NCBI GenBank assembly: GCA_947167015.1
Contig: CAMVGM010000003.1
Coordinates: forward strand, 1 to 64,000
DNA from: an uncultured Bacteroidales bacterium
GTDB lineage: Bacteria; Bacteroidota; Bacteroidia; Bacteroidales; UBA932
Length of the DNA stretch: 64,000 nt
Reading direction: 5' to 3'
Shown: positions 18,533 to 28,497 of the stretch, piece by piece
Position numbering within the stretch: the stretch's first letter is position 1
Layout of the letters: the number at the start of each line of letters is the position of its first letter
Notes under the pieces: model-generated
Databases searched by the model: none
Told to the model about the DNA's origin: nothing
Seen by the model: the letters and a program-made list of their open reading frames with translations, nothing else
Translations under genes and position numbers: made by a program

Positions 18533-19514
18533 CTGAAACGGGGTGCTCCAGGCCGTCGGGCGAGACCAGCACAGCCCCGACCTCCGGCTGCGCCAGGTGG
18601 CCGATGATGTCGAATGTCTGGAATTCCGTACGGAAACGCTCGTACTGGGCAATCGGAACGACGTACAGGAGGTGATAGTCCTCGCCGCCGTTCATCGCCG
18701 CGGACACGGGGTCGAGGTTGAGCTCCCGGCCCAGGTCGAAACTGCCGCCCTCGAAAGGAATCTTGTCGGCATAGACCTTGACCCCCAGCCCGCTGTCGCG
18801 CCGCAGGCGCAGCAACGCATCCGCGAGGCCCCGGGTGACGAAATAGCCGTACGCCGGGGCGACTTTCGCCTCTTCAAGCTGCGCAGGCAGGTCCGGACCC
18901 AGTTCGGGCCGCAGATAGGCGCCCACGAGCATCCTGTACTTCTCGAGCGAGGCCTGGTCGGTGGAACCCTTTTCGAACTTGAGCCGTTCGCGCTCGAGTA
19001 CCTGCAGGCCGAGGAAAGCGGCGCCCAGGGCCCCCGACACGCAGACCAGGTCCTTGCTCTGCGCCACGGGGCGGGCGGCGGAAACGGCTGCGCTATGGCG
19101 CCCGGTGGCCGCCAGGGCCAGCGTCAGGCCGTTGCGGGAGGGCTGCAGGTCCAGGCTGAGATGCTTGTAGCCGTGCTCCTGCGCGGCGGCGACCAGCCCG
19201 CTCCAGAGTTCCTGTACCTGCGGGAAATCCAGTTTCGCGGAGACGCCGAGCTGCACCGAAAGGCCTTCGGGGTGCGCCAGGACGGCGTACAGCTCGCCCG
19301 TGACCTTCAGCACGGCCTTGCGCCCGAGGTGTTTCAGCGGGAAATAGACCAGGTCGAAGTCGATCCCTTCCAGCATCAGGCCGGAAGCCGTGGTAATGCA
19401 CTCCTGCGGCTTCGCTTCGAGCCACAGCGGCTCTTCGAAGGGGCGGTAGGGCGTGCCTTCGAAAAGCTGCCTTACCGCCTCGATACGGCCCAGTTCCGAG
19501 AAGGTCTGCGCCAT
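18519..19514 (-). CDS. ThiL-like (AIR-synthase-related) protein, apparently lacking the catalytic motifs
   Basis: 331 aa; ThiL-like overall layout (LMLEGIDFDLVYFPLKHLGRKA, VSGALGAAFLGLQVLERE, MNGGEDYHLLYVVP), but no GDD, GGDTT or DxSDGL. Confidence 0.75.
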   Translation of the reverse strand: MAQTFSELGRIEAVRQLFEGTPYRPFEEPLWLEAKPQECITTASGLMLEGIDFDLVYFPLKHLGRKAVLKVTGELYAVLAHPEGLSVQLGVSAKLDFPQVQELWSGLVAAAQEHGYKHLSLDLQPSRNGLTLALAATGRHSAAVSAARPVAQSKDLVCVSGALGAAFLGLQVLERERLKFEKGSTDQASLEKYRMLVGAYLRPELGPDLPAQLEEAKVAPAYGYFVTRGLADALLRLRRDSGLGVKVYADKIPFEGGSFDLGRELNLDPVSAAMNGGEDYHLLYVVPIAQYERFRTEFQTFDIIGHLAQPEVGAVLVSPDGLEHPVSAQGW

Positions 19515-19517
19515 CCG

Positions 19518-21056
19518 TTACAGGTTGCGGAGAAGGTTGTTGAGGTTCACCTTCGCGTCGATCATCGCACGGAGACCGTCGATGGGGACGCGCTCCTGCT
19601 GCATCGTGTCGCGGTCGCGCACGGTGACGCAGCGGTCGTTGAGGGACTCGTGGTCCACGGTGATGCAGAACGGGGTGCCGATGGCATCCTGGCGGCGGTA
19701 GCGCTTGCCGATGCTGTCCTTCTCCTCGTACTGGCAGTTGAAGTCGTATTTCAGCAGGTCCATCACCTCCTGGGCGAGTTCCGGCAGGCCGTCTTTCTTG
19801 ACGAGCGGCAGCACCGCGGCCTTGACGGGCGCGAGCGGGGCGGGGATGCTCATCACGACGCGGGTTTCGCCGTTCTCCAGCTGCTCCTCGTGCAGGGAGT
19901 GGGACAGGACGGCGAGCACCATACGGTCCACGCCGATGGATGTCTCGACCACGTACGGGGTGTAGGCGGCGCCTTCCTCGGGATCGAAGTATTCGATCTT
20001 CTTGCCGGAGTACTTCTGGTGGTTGCCCAGGTCGAAGTTCGTACGGCTGTGGATGCCCTCCAACTCCTTGAAACCGAAGGGGAAATTGAATTCGATGTCT
20101 GTCGCGGCGTTGGCGTAGTGGGCCAGCTTCTCGTGATCGTGGAAACGGTAGTTCTCGGCGCCCATGCCGATGTTGACGTGCCACTTCATGCGGTTCTCCT
20201 TCCACTTGGCGAACCACTCGAGTTCGGTGCCCGGCTTGATGAAGAACTGCATCTCCATCTGCTCGAACTCGCGCATGCGGAAGATGAACTGGCGGGCGAC
20301 GATCTCGTTGCGGAAAGCCTTGCCGATCTGCGCGATGCCGAAAGGAATCTTCATGCGGCCGGTCTTCTGGACGTTCAGGTAGTTCACGAAGATGCCCTGG
20401 GCGGTCTCGGGACGCAGGTAGATGGTGTTGGCGCCGTCGGCGGTGCTGCCCATCGAGGTGCTGAACATCAGGTTGAACTGGCGGACGTCCGTCCAGTTGC
20501 AGGTGCCGCTGATGGGGCAGACGATGCCGCAGTCGATGATGATCTGGCGGTATTCCGCGAAGTCGGAGGCCTGCTCGGCGGCCACGTAGCGGTTGTGGAC
20601 CTCGTCGTACTTGGCCTTTTCACGCAGGACATTAGGGTTGGTGGCGCGGAACTGCGCCTCGTCGAAGCCCTCGCCGAATTTCTTGCGGCCCTTCTCGACC
20701 TCCTTGTTGATCTTCTCCTCGATCTTGCCCAGGTAGTCCTCGATGAGGACGTCGGCGCGATAGCGCTTCTTGGAGTCCTTGTTGTCGATGAGCGGGTCGT
20801 TGAAGGCGCTCACGTGGCCGGAAGCCTCCCAGATGCGGGGGTGCATGAAGATGCAGGAGTCGATGCCCACGATGTTCTCGTGCATGCGGGTCATCGCGTT
20901 CCACCAGTATTGCTTGATGTTGTTCTTCAGTTCGACGCCCATCTGGCCGTAGTCGTACACGGCGGCCAGGCCGTCATAAATCTCGCTGGACGGGAAAATG
21001 AAACCGTACTCCTTGCAGTGTGCCACGAGTACCTTGAACAGTTCTTCTTGAGTCAT
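19518..21056 (-). CDS. glyS: Glycine--tRNA ligase
   Basis: 512 aa class II synthetase; FIFPSSEIYDGLAAVYDYGQMG, TIYLRPETAQGIFVNY, SIGVDRMVLAVL. Confidence 0.96.
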   Translation of the reverse strand: MTQEELFKVLVAHCKEYGFIFPSSEIYDGLAAVYDYGQMGVELKNNIKQYWWNAMTRMHENIVGIDSCIFMHPRIWEASGHVSAFNDPLIDNKDSKKRYRADVLIEDYLGKIEEKINKEVEKGRKKFGEGFDEAQFRATNPNVLREKAKYDEVHNRYVAAEQASDFAEYRQIIIDCGIVCPISGTCNWTDVRQFNLMFSTSMGSTADGANTIYLRPETAQGIFVNYLNVQKTGRMKIPFGIAQIGKAFRNEIVARQFIFRMREFEQMEMQFFIKPGTELEWFAKWKENRMKWHVNIGMGAENYRFHDHEKLAHYANAATDIEFNFPFGFKELEGIHSRTNFDLGNHQKYSGKKIEYFDPEEGAAYTPYVVETSIGVDRMVLAVLSHSLHEEQLENGETRVVMSIPAPLAPVKAAVLPLVKKDGLPELAQEVMDLLKYDFNCQYEEKDSIGKRYRRQDAIGTPFCITVDHESLNDRCVTVRDRDTMQQERVPIDGLRAMIDAKVNLNNLLRNL

Positions 21057-21104
21057 ATCTTCTTTTACTAACTGATTATCAATTTATCAATCGGGCAAAG
21101 GTAA

Positions 21105-21539
21105 TCATTTCTGCGGAAAAATCTCCGCGAGCGGGCGCATAATGAACTCCCGCTGCCGCATCAGGGGGTGCGGAATCTTCAAATCGGGCGTATCGACCGT
21201 CAGATCGCCGTAGAGCAGGATGTCGATGTCGATGGGGCGGTCGCGGTAGATGCGGCGCCCTTCGGCGTCATATTCCGGCGCTCCGCGGCGGCCCATCGCC
21301 CGCTCGATCCGCTTGCAGATGTGCAGCAGCGTCTCCGGCCGCCGGGCGCTGCGGTAACGCACGACGCAGTTCAGGAACGGGGGGCCGTCGAAGCCCCACG
21401 CGGGCGTTTCGATGATGGAGGAAAGGGCCTCGTAGGGGCGACCCAGGGCCTTATCCAGACGTCGCAGCGCCTCTTCGATCCGGGCCCGGCGGTCGCCCAG
21501 GTTGGATCCGAGGGAGAAATAGACGTCCTGCTGCTTCAT
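21105..21539 (-). CDS. folK: 2-amino-4-hydroxy-6-hydroxymethyldihydropteridine pyrophosphokinase
   Basis: MKQQDVYFSLGSNLGDRRARIEEAL and RPIDIDILLYGDLTVDTPDLKIPHPLMRQREFIMRPLAEI; start trimmed from the longer ORF. Confidence 0.93.
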   Translation of the reverse strand: MKQQDVYFSLGSNLGDRRARIEEALRRLDKALGRPYEALSSIIETPAWGFDGPPFLNCVVRYRSARRPETLLHICKRIERAMGRRGAPEYDAEGRRIYRDRPIDIDILLYGDLTVDTPDLKIPHPLMRQREFIMRPLAEIFPQK

Positions 21540-21541
21540 CG

Positions 21542-21898
21542 CTAGAGTTCGGGGTCCCAGCCCAGGGCCACGCGGGCTTCGTCGGACAGGAGGCTGGAAT
21601 CCCAGGCGGGCTCCCAGACCAGTTCGATCTCGCATTTCGTCACGCCGGGCGTGTTTTCCACGCTGCGCTGCACCTCCGCGATCACTTCGTCCGCCATCGG
21701 ACAGTTGGGGGCGGTGAAGGTCATCTTGATGAACACCTCGTGTTCCTTGTTGATGTGGAGTTCATAGACGAGGCCCAGGTCATAGACGTTCACCGGGATT
21801 TCCGGGTCATAGACCTGCTTGAGGGACAGGACGACGTTCTCGTAGAGCGGGGCGAGTTCCTTCACGTCCTCGGGGGTCAATACTTCTTTCGGATCCAT
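21542..21898 (-). CDS. MIP18/DUF59 family Fe-S assembly protein (SufT-like)
   Basis: YDPEIPVNVYDLGLVYEL, MTFTAPNCPMADEV; start could instead be at 21925. Confidence 0.88.
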   Translation of the reverse strand: MDPKEVLTPEDVKELAPLYENVVLSLKQVYDPEIPVNVYDLGLVYELHINKEHEVFIKMTFTAPNCPMADEVIAEVQRSVENTPGVTKCEIELVWEPAWDSSLLSDEARVALGWDPEL

Positions 21899-21899
21899 C

Positions 21900-22313
21900 T
21901 CACACGTATTTTCGGGCCGTTTCACGGATGGTGGCGATCATCGAAGCCAGGCCTCCCGCACGTGTCGGGGAGAGGTTTTCACGCAGGCCGAGCCGGTCCA
22001 CGAAGGAAAAGTCGTCCGCGGCGATCTCGGCGGCCGGCCGGCCGGAATAGACGCCGACCAGCAGGGAGATGATGCCCTTGGTGATGATGGCGTCGCTGTC
22101 GGCCCGGAAAACGAGATTGCCATCTTCCAGCGTCGTGTCCAGCCACACCCGGGACTGGCAGCCCTTGATCAGGCGGTCTTCGGTCTTCAGTTCCTCCGGA
22201 AACGGGGGGAGCCGGTGGCCGAGATCGATCAGATATTCATATTTGTCCAGCCATTCGTCGTACATCGAGAAATCCTCGATAACCTCTGACTGGGCTTCCT
22301 GTAATGTTTTCAT
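21900..22313 (-). CDS. sufE: Cysteine desulfuration protein SufE
   Basis: MKTLQEAQSEVIEDF..., IKGCQSRVWLDT with the SufE active-site Cys; ATG overlaps the sufS stop. Confidence 0.92.
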   Translation of the reverse strand: MKTLQEAQSEVIEDFSMYDEWLDKYEYLIDLGHRLPPFPEELKTEDRLIKGCQSRVWLDTTLEDGNLVFRADSDAIITKGIISLLVGVYSGRPAAEIAADDFSFVDRLGLRENLSPTRAGGLASMIATIRETARKYV

Positions 22314-23539
22314 CCTTCCAGCATTTTGATCGCCCGTTCGAGCGAATCCATCAAATATTCCGCCTCCTGCAGCGTGTTGTACGGCGCGAAGGAAACGCGG
22401 AGCATGCCCGTCACGCCGAAGCGGTCCATCAGCGGCTCCGCGCACATCTGCCCGGAGCGGACGGCCACGCCCATTTTGTCCAAAATGAGTGCCAGGTCCT
22501 CGTGATGCAAATGTTCCACGGAGAACGAAAAGAGGGGAATCTTGTCTTTATCGTCCGTCGGATCACCGAAGAGCCGGATGCGTTTGTCGGAACGCAAACG
22601 GTTCAGCATGAACGACTTGATTGCTTCCATGTTTTCCAGGACGGCGGGGTCGCGCATCGCTTCAGCCATCTCGATGGCCGGACGCAGCGTGGGCGTTCCG
22701 GCGATGTTCTGGGTGCCCGCCTCGAATTTCTGGGGCAGCGGGGCATAGGTCGTACCGGACCAGCGGACCGTACCGATCATCTCGCCGCCGCCCATATACG
22801 GCGGCATCTGATCCAGGAGTTCCCGACGGCCATAAAGCACACCCGTGCCCGGGGCAGCATACAGCTTGTGTCCGGAGAAGGCGTAGAAATCACAGCCCAA
22901 GTCGCGCACGTCGACACCTTCGTGCACGATGCCCTGCGCACCGTCGACCAATACTGCGCAATTTCTTGAATGACAAATATTTACAATCTCTTTTACAGGA
23001 CTGACGATACCCAGGACGTTGGAAATGTGCGCAACGCATAGCAGCTTCGTGCGTTCCGTCAGTAGTTCCGGCAGGCGTTCGATGCAAAGGCGGCCGCGCT
23101 CGTCCACAGGAAGCACTTTCAGCACGGCTCCCTTGCGCTCGCAAAGCATCTGCCAGGGGACAATGTCGGAATGGTGCTCCGCCTCGCCGACGACGATCTC
23201 GTCGCCCGCATGCACGAAGGCCTCGCCGAAGGAGAAAGCGACCAGGTTGATGGACGCCGTAGCGCCGGAGGTAAAAATGATCTCTTCCCGGCTCCCGGCG
23301 TTCAGGAAATCGCGGACAGCGTCCCGCGTCGATTCATATTCGGCGGTGGCCAGGTCGGCGATGCGGTGGACGGCGCGGTGCAGGTTGGCGTTGTATTTCT
23401 CCGACATTTCCGTCCACTTCCGGATGACGGAAAGCGGACGCTGCGAGGTGGCCGCATTGTCCAGATAGACAAGCGGTTTTCCATAGACGCGCTCCCCCAG
23501 TTCGGGGAACTCCTGCCGTATTTTTTCGACCTGTGTCAT
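22310..23539 (-). CDS. sufS: Cysteine desulfurase SufS
   Basis: MTQVEKIRQEFPELGERVYGKPLVYLDNAATSQRP, FYAFSGHKLYAAPGTGVLYG (PLP Lys), RSGQMCAEPLMDRFG. Confidence 0.94.
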   Translation of the reverse strand: MTQVEKIRQEFPELGERVYGKPLVYLDNAATSQRPLSVIRKWTEMSEKYNANLHRAVHRIADLATAEYESTRDAVRDFLNAGSREEIIFTSGATASINLVAFSFGEAFVHAGDEIVVGEAEHHSDIVPWQMLCERKGAVLKVLPVDERGRLCIERLPELLTERTKLLCVAHISNVLGIVSPVKEIVNICHSRNCAVLVDGAQGIVHEGVDVRDLGCDFYAFSGHKLYAAPGTGVLYGRRELLDQMPPYMGGGEMIGTVRWSGTTYAPLPQKFEAGTQNIAGTPTLRPAIEMAEAMRDPAVLENMEAIKSFMLNRLRSDKRIRLFGDPTDDKDKIPLFSFSVEHLHHEDLALILDKMGVAVRSGQMCAEPLMDRFGVTGMLRVSFAPYNTLQEAEYLMDSLERAIKMLEG

Positions 23540-23587
23540 AGAGAAATGCAAATTTAACATTATTTTTGTGAAACGAGCAGAGTTACC

Positions 23588-24181
23588 ATGATAGATTACA
23601 TTTCCGGAAAGCTTGTTACGCTCACGCCCACGATGGCGGTGATCGACAACCAGGGCATCGGCTACGCCCTCGAAATCTCCCTGCAGACCTACGATGTCCT
23701 GAACGGCAAGGACACGGCCACCGCCTTTGTCCAGCGCCAGCTCAACCCGCGCGACGGCACCGACGTGGACTACGGTTTCGCCACGCGCGAAGAGCGGGAA
23801 CTCTTCCGCCAGATCACGAGCGTATCCGGAATGGGTGCCGCTTCGGCCCGGATGGTTCTCTCTTCCCTTTCCGCCGAAGAACTCCGCAACGCCATCCTCG
23901 CCGAGGACGTCGCACGCCTGAAATCCGTCAAGGGAATCGGCCTGAAGACCGCCCAGCGCATGGTCCTCGAACTGAAGGACAAGATCGTCAAGGGAGACGG
24001 CGCTGAACCCGGGGTGCTGCTGCGCAGCGACGTTAACGCCGCGGCCGAAGAAGCCGGCACGGCGCTGCAGATGCTCGGCTTCAGCAAGCCCAATATTAAT
24101 AAAGCTCTGCAGGCCATCCTGAAGGCAAACCCGCAGGCCAGCGTGGAAGAGCTCATCAAGGCCGCCCTCCAGCGGCTCTGA
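23588..24181 (+). CDS. ruvA: Holliday junction branch migration protein RuvA
   Basis: 197 aa; MIDYISGKLVTLTPTMAVIDNQGIGY, VSGMGAASARMVLSSL, VKGIGLKTAQRMVLELKDK. Confidence 0.95.
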   Translation: MIDYISGKLVTLTPTMAVIDNQGIGYALEISLQTYDVLNGKDTATAFVQRQLNPRDGTDVDYGFATREERELFRQITSVSGMGAASARMVLSSLSAEELRNAILAEDVARLKSVKGIGLKTAQRMVLELKDKIVKGDGAEPGVLLRSDVNAAAEEAGTALQMLGFSKPNINKALQAILKANPQASVEELIKAALQRL

Positions 24182-24183
24182 GA

Positions 24184-26049
24184 CTAGCGGCCGAAATACA
24201 CCAGCAGGACGGAGATGTCCGCAGGCGAGACCCCGGAAATCCGGGACGCCTGGGCAATGGTGCGCGGCTGGTAGCGCGCCAGTTTCTGCCGGCATTCGAT
24301 GGTCAGGCCGCTCACCCGGTCGAAATCAAAATCCTCCGGAATCTTCAGGTCCTCGAGGCGCTGCAGTTTCTCGGCCATCGCGAGTTCGCGGTCGATGTAA
24401 CCCTGATAACGCAGCGAGATCTCGACACTCTCGACCACTTCCCTATCGTACGTTCCACGTGGAACGATTTTTAACAATTCCGCAAGTTCCACTTCCGGAC
24501 GTGTCGCCAGGTCTGAGATCTTTTTGGATTCCGTGATGGCACTGGACCCGACCGACTCCAGGTACGGGTTCGCCTGCCCGGCTGTCAGATTCTTGCTTCG
24601 GCAGAACGCCTCCAGTTCATCCACACGTTCGTACTTGCGCATCGTCGCGGCATAGCGCTCTTCGTCGGCCAGGCCGATGGCGTGGGACAGCGCCGTCAGG
24701 CGCCGGTCGGCATTGTCCTGGCGCAACAGGATACGGTATTCGGCCCGGGAGGTGAACATCCGATAGGGCTCGTCCACGCCTTTCGTCACCAGGTCGTCGA
24801 TGAGGACGCCCATATAGGATTGGTCGCGTCGCAGGACGAACGGCTCTTTCTCCCGGATCTTGAGATGGGCGTTGATGCCCGCCACGATCCCCTGCGCCGC
24901 CGCTTCTTCGTAACCCGTCGTTCCGTTGACCTGTCCGGCCAGGAAGAGGTTTTCGATGCTCCTCAGTTCGAGCGTGGGGCGAAGCTGCGTCGGGTCGAAA
25001 TAGTCATACTCGACCGCATAGGCAGGCCGGAAGATCTTGACCTCCTCGAGTCCCTCGATCGCATGGAGGGCATCCAGCTGGACTTGGAGCGGCAGCGAAG
25101 AAGAAAATCCCTGCAGGTAGTATTCGTTCGTCCAGCGGCCCTCCGGCTCGAGGAAAAGCTGGTGCGCGCCGTTCTCCGGAAAGACGCGAAGCTTGTCCTC
25201 GATGCTCGGGCAATAGCGCGGGCCGCGCCCGTGAATCATCCCGGTGAAGAGCGGAGATTCGTCGAATCCGCTGCGGAGGATGTCGTGCACCGCCTCGTTG
25301 GTATGGAGGATAAAGCAGGGCATCTGGCTGCTGCCGGGCCGCTGCACGGCGGACGCTTCGGCCAGGAAAGAGAAGCGTGCGGGATCCGGATCGCCGAGTT
25401 GCAGTTCGAGCCGGCCGGTATCGACGGAGGAGATGTCAATGCGCGGCGGGGTCCCGGTCTTCATCCGGTCGGAGACGATCCCCATTTCCCGGAGCTGTTC
25501 CGTCAGTCCGTGCGACGCGCTCTCGCCGAGCCGGCCGCCTTCCATTTCATGGCGGCCGATGAAAAGCTTGCCGCCCAGGAAGGTTCCGGCGGTCAAAATA
25601 ACCGCTTGAGACTTGAAAATTGCGCCGGTATTCGTACGGATGCCGCAGATTTTTGAATTCTCAACGAGAAAAGAAGTCGCAGAATCCGCGTAAATATCTA
25701 ATTTACAGGCACTTTCAAGAATTTTGCGCCATTCCAGCGAAAACTGGATTTTATCGCACTGCGCCCGGGGGCTCCACATCGCGGGCCCCTTGGAACGGTT
25801 GAGCATCCGGAACTGCAGGGTGGTACGGTCCGTGACGATGCCGCTCCATCCGCCGAGCGCATCGATCTCCCGGATGATCTGTCCCTTGGCGATTCCCCCC
25901 ATCGCCGGGTTGCAGGACATCCGGGCGAAACCCAGCATGTCCATCGTGACGAGGAGCACGGACGATCCCAAGCGGGACGCGGCCATCGCGGCCTCGCATC
26001 CGGCGTGCCCTCCCCCGACGACGATGATGTCATAACGCTTCTCCATCAC
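24184..26049 (-). CDS. mnmG: tRNA uridine-5-carboxymethylaminomethyl modification enzyme MnmG
   Basis: 621 aa; [61 protein letters not shown]. Confidence 0.96.
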   Translation of the reverse strand: MMEKRYDIIVVGGGHAGCEAAMAASRLGSSVLLVTMDMLGFARMSCNPAMGGIAKGQIIREIDALGGWSGIVTDRTTLQFRMLNRSKGPAMWSPRAQCDKIQFSLEWRKILESACKLDIYADSATSFLVENSKICGIRTNTGAIFKSQAVILTAGTFLGGKLFIGRHEMEGGRLGESASHGLTEQLREMGIVSDRMKTGTPPRIDISSVDTGRLELQLGDPDPARFSFLAEASAVQRPGSSQMPCFILHTNEAVHDILRSGFDESPLFTGMIHGRGPRYCPSIEDKLRVFPENGAHQLFLEPEGRWTNEYYLQGFSSSLPLQVQLDALHAIEGLEEVKIFRPAYAVEYDYFDPTQLRPTLELRSIENLFLAGQVNGTTGYEEAAAQGIVAGINAHLKIREKEPFVLRRDQSYMGVLIDDLVTKGVDEPYRMFTSRAEYRILLRQDNADRRLTALSHAIGLADEERYAATMRKYERVDELEAFCRSKNLTAGQANPYLESVGSSAITESKKISDLATRPEVELAELLKIVPRGTYDREVVESVEISLRYQGYIDRELAMAEKLQRLEDLKIPEDFDFDRVSGLTIECRQKLARYQPRTIAQASRISGVSPADISVLLVYFGR

Positions 26050-26465
26050 AGGGACGCCTTCATCTTCAGATAATAATCTTCCTTGGCACGCATCTGCGCG
26101 ATTTCTTCCTCGGTGTGGTCGTCATAACCGATCAGGTGGAGCAGGCCGTGCACCATCACCCGGTCCAGTTCGTCCGGGAAAGGGACGTCATAGAACAGGG
26201 CGTTCTCGCGGACGGAGTCGATGCTGATGAACAGATCCCCGGAAAGGATGTCTTTTTCGCAGTAATCGAAGGTAATGATGTCCGTGAAGTAGTCGTGCTG
26301 GAGATAACGCATGTTGACGTCGAGGATATAGTTGTCCGAGCAGAAGATGATGTTCACCGCGCCGATGCGGCGCATCTCGCTCCCGGCTACCATCTTGAGC
26401 CAGCGGTTGTTCTGCATCTTCTGCTTCAGTTCAAAGCGTATATCTTCCTGGAAATAGCGTATCAT
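26046..26465 (-). CDS. ybeY: rRNA maturation RNase YbeY
   Basis: [16 protein letters not shown] metal-binding motif; start at MIRYF preferred (longer start 26483). Confidence 0.93.
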   Translation of the reverse strand: MIRYFQEDIRFELKQKMQNNRWLKMVAGSEMRRIGAVNIIFCSDNYILDVNMRYLQHDYFTDIITFDYCEKDILSGDLFISIDSVRENALFYDVPFPDELDRVMVHGLLHLIGYDDHTEEEIAQMRAKEDYYLKMKASL

Positions 26466-26520
26466 GGGGAAACTTTTTTGCAAATTTACACCAATAATTG
26501 GAATTGAAATTATTTATTTC

Positions 26521-26528
26521 TATCTTTG
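26521..26528 (+). promoter_or_regulatory. -7 motif TATCTTTG upstream of the TonB-family gene
   Basis: TATCTTTG about 35 nt before the ATG. Confidence 0.6.
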
Positions 26529-26562
26529 AGACTCGAATGGATTATTAAATTTAACCACAGAT

Positions 26563-27252
26563 ATGGAAGTCAAGAAATCACCCAAAGCCGATCTGAACAA
26601 CAAGAAACTCTTGTTCGTCGAGATCGGACTGGTCCTGTCCCTCCTGATCACCATCGGTGCTTTCGAGTACAAGACCAAGGAGAAGCAGGAAAGTATTCTC
26701 ACCGCAGAGAATACGGAACTCATTGAGGAAGAGATTATTCCGATCACACAGGACACCCCTCCGCCGCCCCCCGAGGCTCCGAAGATCCCCATCCTCTCCG
26801 ACCAGATCGACATCGTTGACGACAACATCAAGGTGGACGACAGCATCCTCAACCTCGAGGATGACGCCAATCTGGGCGTAGAGATCATGGACTATGTCGA
26901 GGAGGTTCAGGAAGAGGTCGTCGAGGAGGAAGCGATTCCGTTCGCCCTCGTCGAGGAGAAGCCCAAATTCCAGGGCGGTGACGCCAACACCTTCTCCAAG
27001 TGGGTCTCCCAGCATCTCGAGTATCCTGAAATCGCGAAGGAAAACGGCGTATCCGGCCGTGTGATGGTGCAGTTCACCGTCAACCCGAACGGTTCCGTCT
27101 CCGACGTGAAGGTGCTCCGCGGTGTCGATCCTTCCCTGGACAAGGAAGCCGTCCGCGTGATCCAGAGCTCCCCGAAGTGGACTCCGGGCCGCCAGCGCGA
27201 CCGCGCCGTCAAGGTGACCTATCAGTTCCCTGTGATCTTCCAGCTGCGATAA
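26563..27252 (+). CDS. Energy transducer TonB-family protein
   Basis: 229 aa; N-terminal TM, DTPPPPPEAPKIP linker, C-terminal SGRVMVQFTVNPNGSVSDVKVLRGVDPSLDKEAVRVIQSSPKWTPG. Confidence 0.93.
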   Translation: MEVKKSPKADLNNKKLLFVEIGLVLSLLITIGAFEYKTKEKQESILTAENTELIEEEIIPITQDTPPPPPEAPKIPILSDQIDIVDDNIKVDDSILNLEDDANLGVEIMDYVEEVQEEVVEEEAIPFALVEEKPKFQGGDANTFSKWVSQHLEYPEIAKENGVSGRVMVQFTVNPNGSVSDVKVLRGVDPSLDKEAVRVIQSSPKWTPGRQRDRAVKVTYQFPVIFQLR

Positions 27253-27274
27253 TCCAAGCAGAACACCTACAAAG

Positions 27275-27305
27275 AGGCCGTCCGTACGCGGATGGCCTTT
27301 TTTTG
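27275..27305 (+). terminator. Rho-independent terminator after the TonB-family gene
   Basis: AGGCCGTCCG-tacg-CGGATGGCCT stem followed by TTTTTT. Confidence 0.88.
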
Positions 27306-27312
27306 ACCGAAT

Positions 27313-28497
27313 ATGGAGAACAAGAAAGAAGAGAAAGCGGTATTTGTCGGCATCATCCGCCAGGATGACGATGAACAGAAAATCTACGAGTACCTGGACG
27401 AACTCCAGTTCCTGGCGGAAACGGCGGGCGCCAGGGGCGACAAAAAATTCGTCCAGCGGGTGGACCGCCCCGACAAGGCAACCTATATCCGGACCGGAAA
27501 ACTCAAGGAAATCGCTGACTATTGCGAAGAAAACCAGATCAACTATGTTATCTTCGATGACGAGTTGACTGGAATGCAACAGCGTAATATAGAGAAGGTT
27601 ATCAAGACGTCGGCAGTCATCGACCGGACCAGCCTGATCCTGGAAATCTTCTCCCAGCGCGCCCAGACTGCCTACGCCAAGACGCAGGTGGAACTGGCCC
27701 GCTACAACTACATGCTCCCCCGCCTTGCCGGCATGTGGACGCACCTGGAGCGCCAGCGCGGCGGCATGGGCACCCGCGGCGGCATGGGTGAGACCCAGAT
27801 CGAAGTGGACCGCCGCATCGTGCGGGAGCGTATCTCCAAACTCAAGGAAGACCTGAAGAAGATCGACAAGCAGATGGCCACCCAGCGCAGCAACCGCGGG
27901 CAGCTGGTCCGCCTGTCGCTGGTGGGCTACACCAACGTGGGAAAATCCACGCTGATGAACCTGCTCTCCAAATCCGACGTATTCGCCGAGAACAAGCTGT
28001 TCGCCACCCTGGACACCACCGTCCGCAAGGTCGTGATCAGCAACGTGCCCTTCCTGCTGAGCGACACCGTCGGCTTCATCCGCAAACTTCCCACCCAGCT
28101 GATCGAGGCCTTCAAGAGCACCCTGGACGAGGTCCGCGAGGCGGATATCCTCGTGCACGTGGTGGATATTTCACACCCGGACTACGAGGAGCAGATGGAA
28201 GTCGTGGACAAGACGCTGAAGGACATTTCCGCGGCGGACAAGCCCGTGTACGTGGTTTTCAACAAGACCGACGCCTACACCTACGAACCCTACGACGAGT
28301 TCTCCCTGCAGCCCAAGACCGAGCGAAACTACACCCTCGACGAGGTCAAGTACAAGTGGATCAGCGGCCGGAAAATCCCCTGCATCTTCATCTCCGCCAT
28401 CAAGAAGGAGAACATAGAAAAACTCCGCGACGACATCTACAAGATGGTCGCGGAGATTCACGCGGGACGTTATCCCTTCAATAATTTCCTCTGGTAA
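27313..28497 (+). CDS. hflX: GTPase HflX
   Basis: 394 aa; LPRLAGMWTHLERQRGGMGTRGGMGETQIEVDRR, VGYTNVGKSTLMN, DTVGFIRKLPTQLIEAFKSTLDEV. Confidence 0.96.
   Translation: MENKKEEKAVFVGIIRQDDDEQKIYEYLDELQFLAETAGARGDKKFVQRVDRPDKATYIRTGKLKEIADYCEENQINYVIFDDELTGMQQRNIEKVIKTSAVIDRTSLILEIFSQRAQTAYAKTQVELARYNYMLPRLAGMWTHLERQRGGMGTRGGMGETQIEVDRRIVRERISKLKEDLKKIDKQMATQRSNRGQLVRLSLVGYTNVGKSTLMNLLSKSDVFAENKLFATLDTTVRKVVISNVPFLLSDTVGFIRKLPTQLIEAFKSTLDEVREADILVHVVDISHPDYEEQMEVVDKTLKDISAADKPVYVVFNKTDAYTYEPYDEFSLQPKTERNYTLDEVKYKWISGRKIPCIFISAIKKENIEKLRDDIYKMVAEIHAGRYPFNNFLW

Noticed and set aside
23540-24295. N-terminal extension of the sufS ORF (to 24295) across ruvA
   Set aside because: The extension is antisense to ruvA; the SufS start MTQVEKIRQEFPELG at 23539 is conserved-looking.
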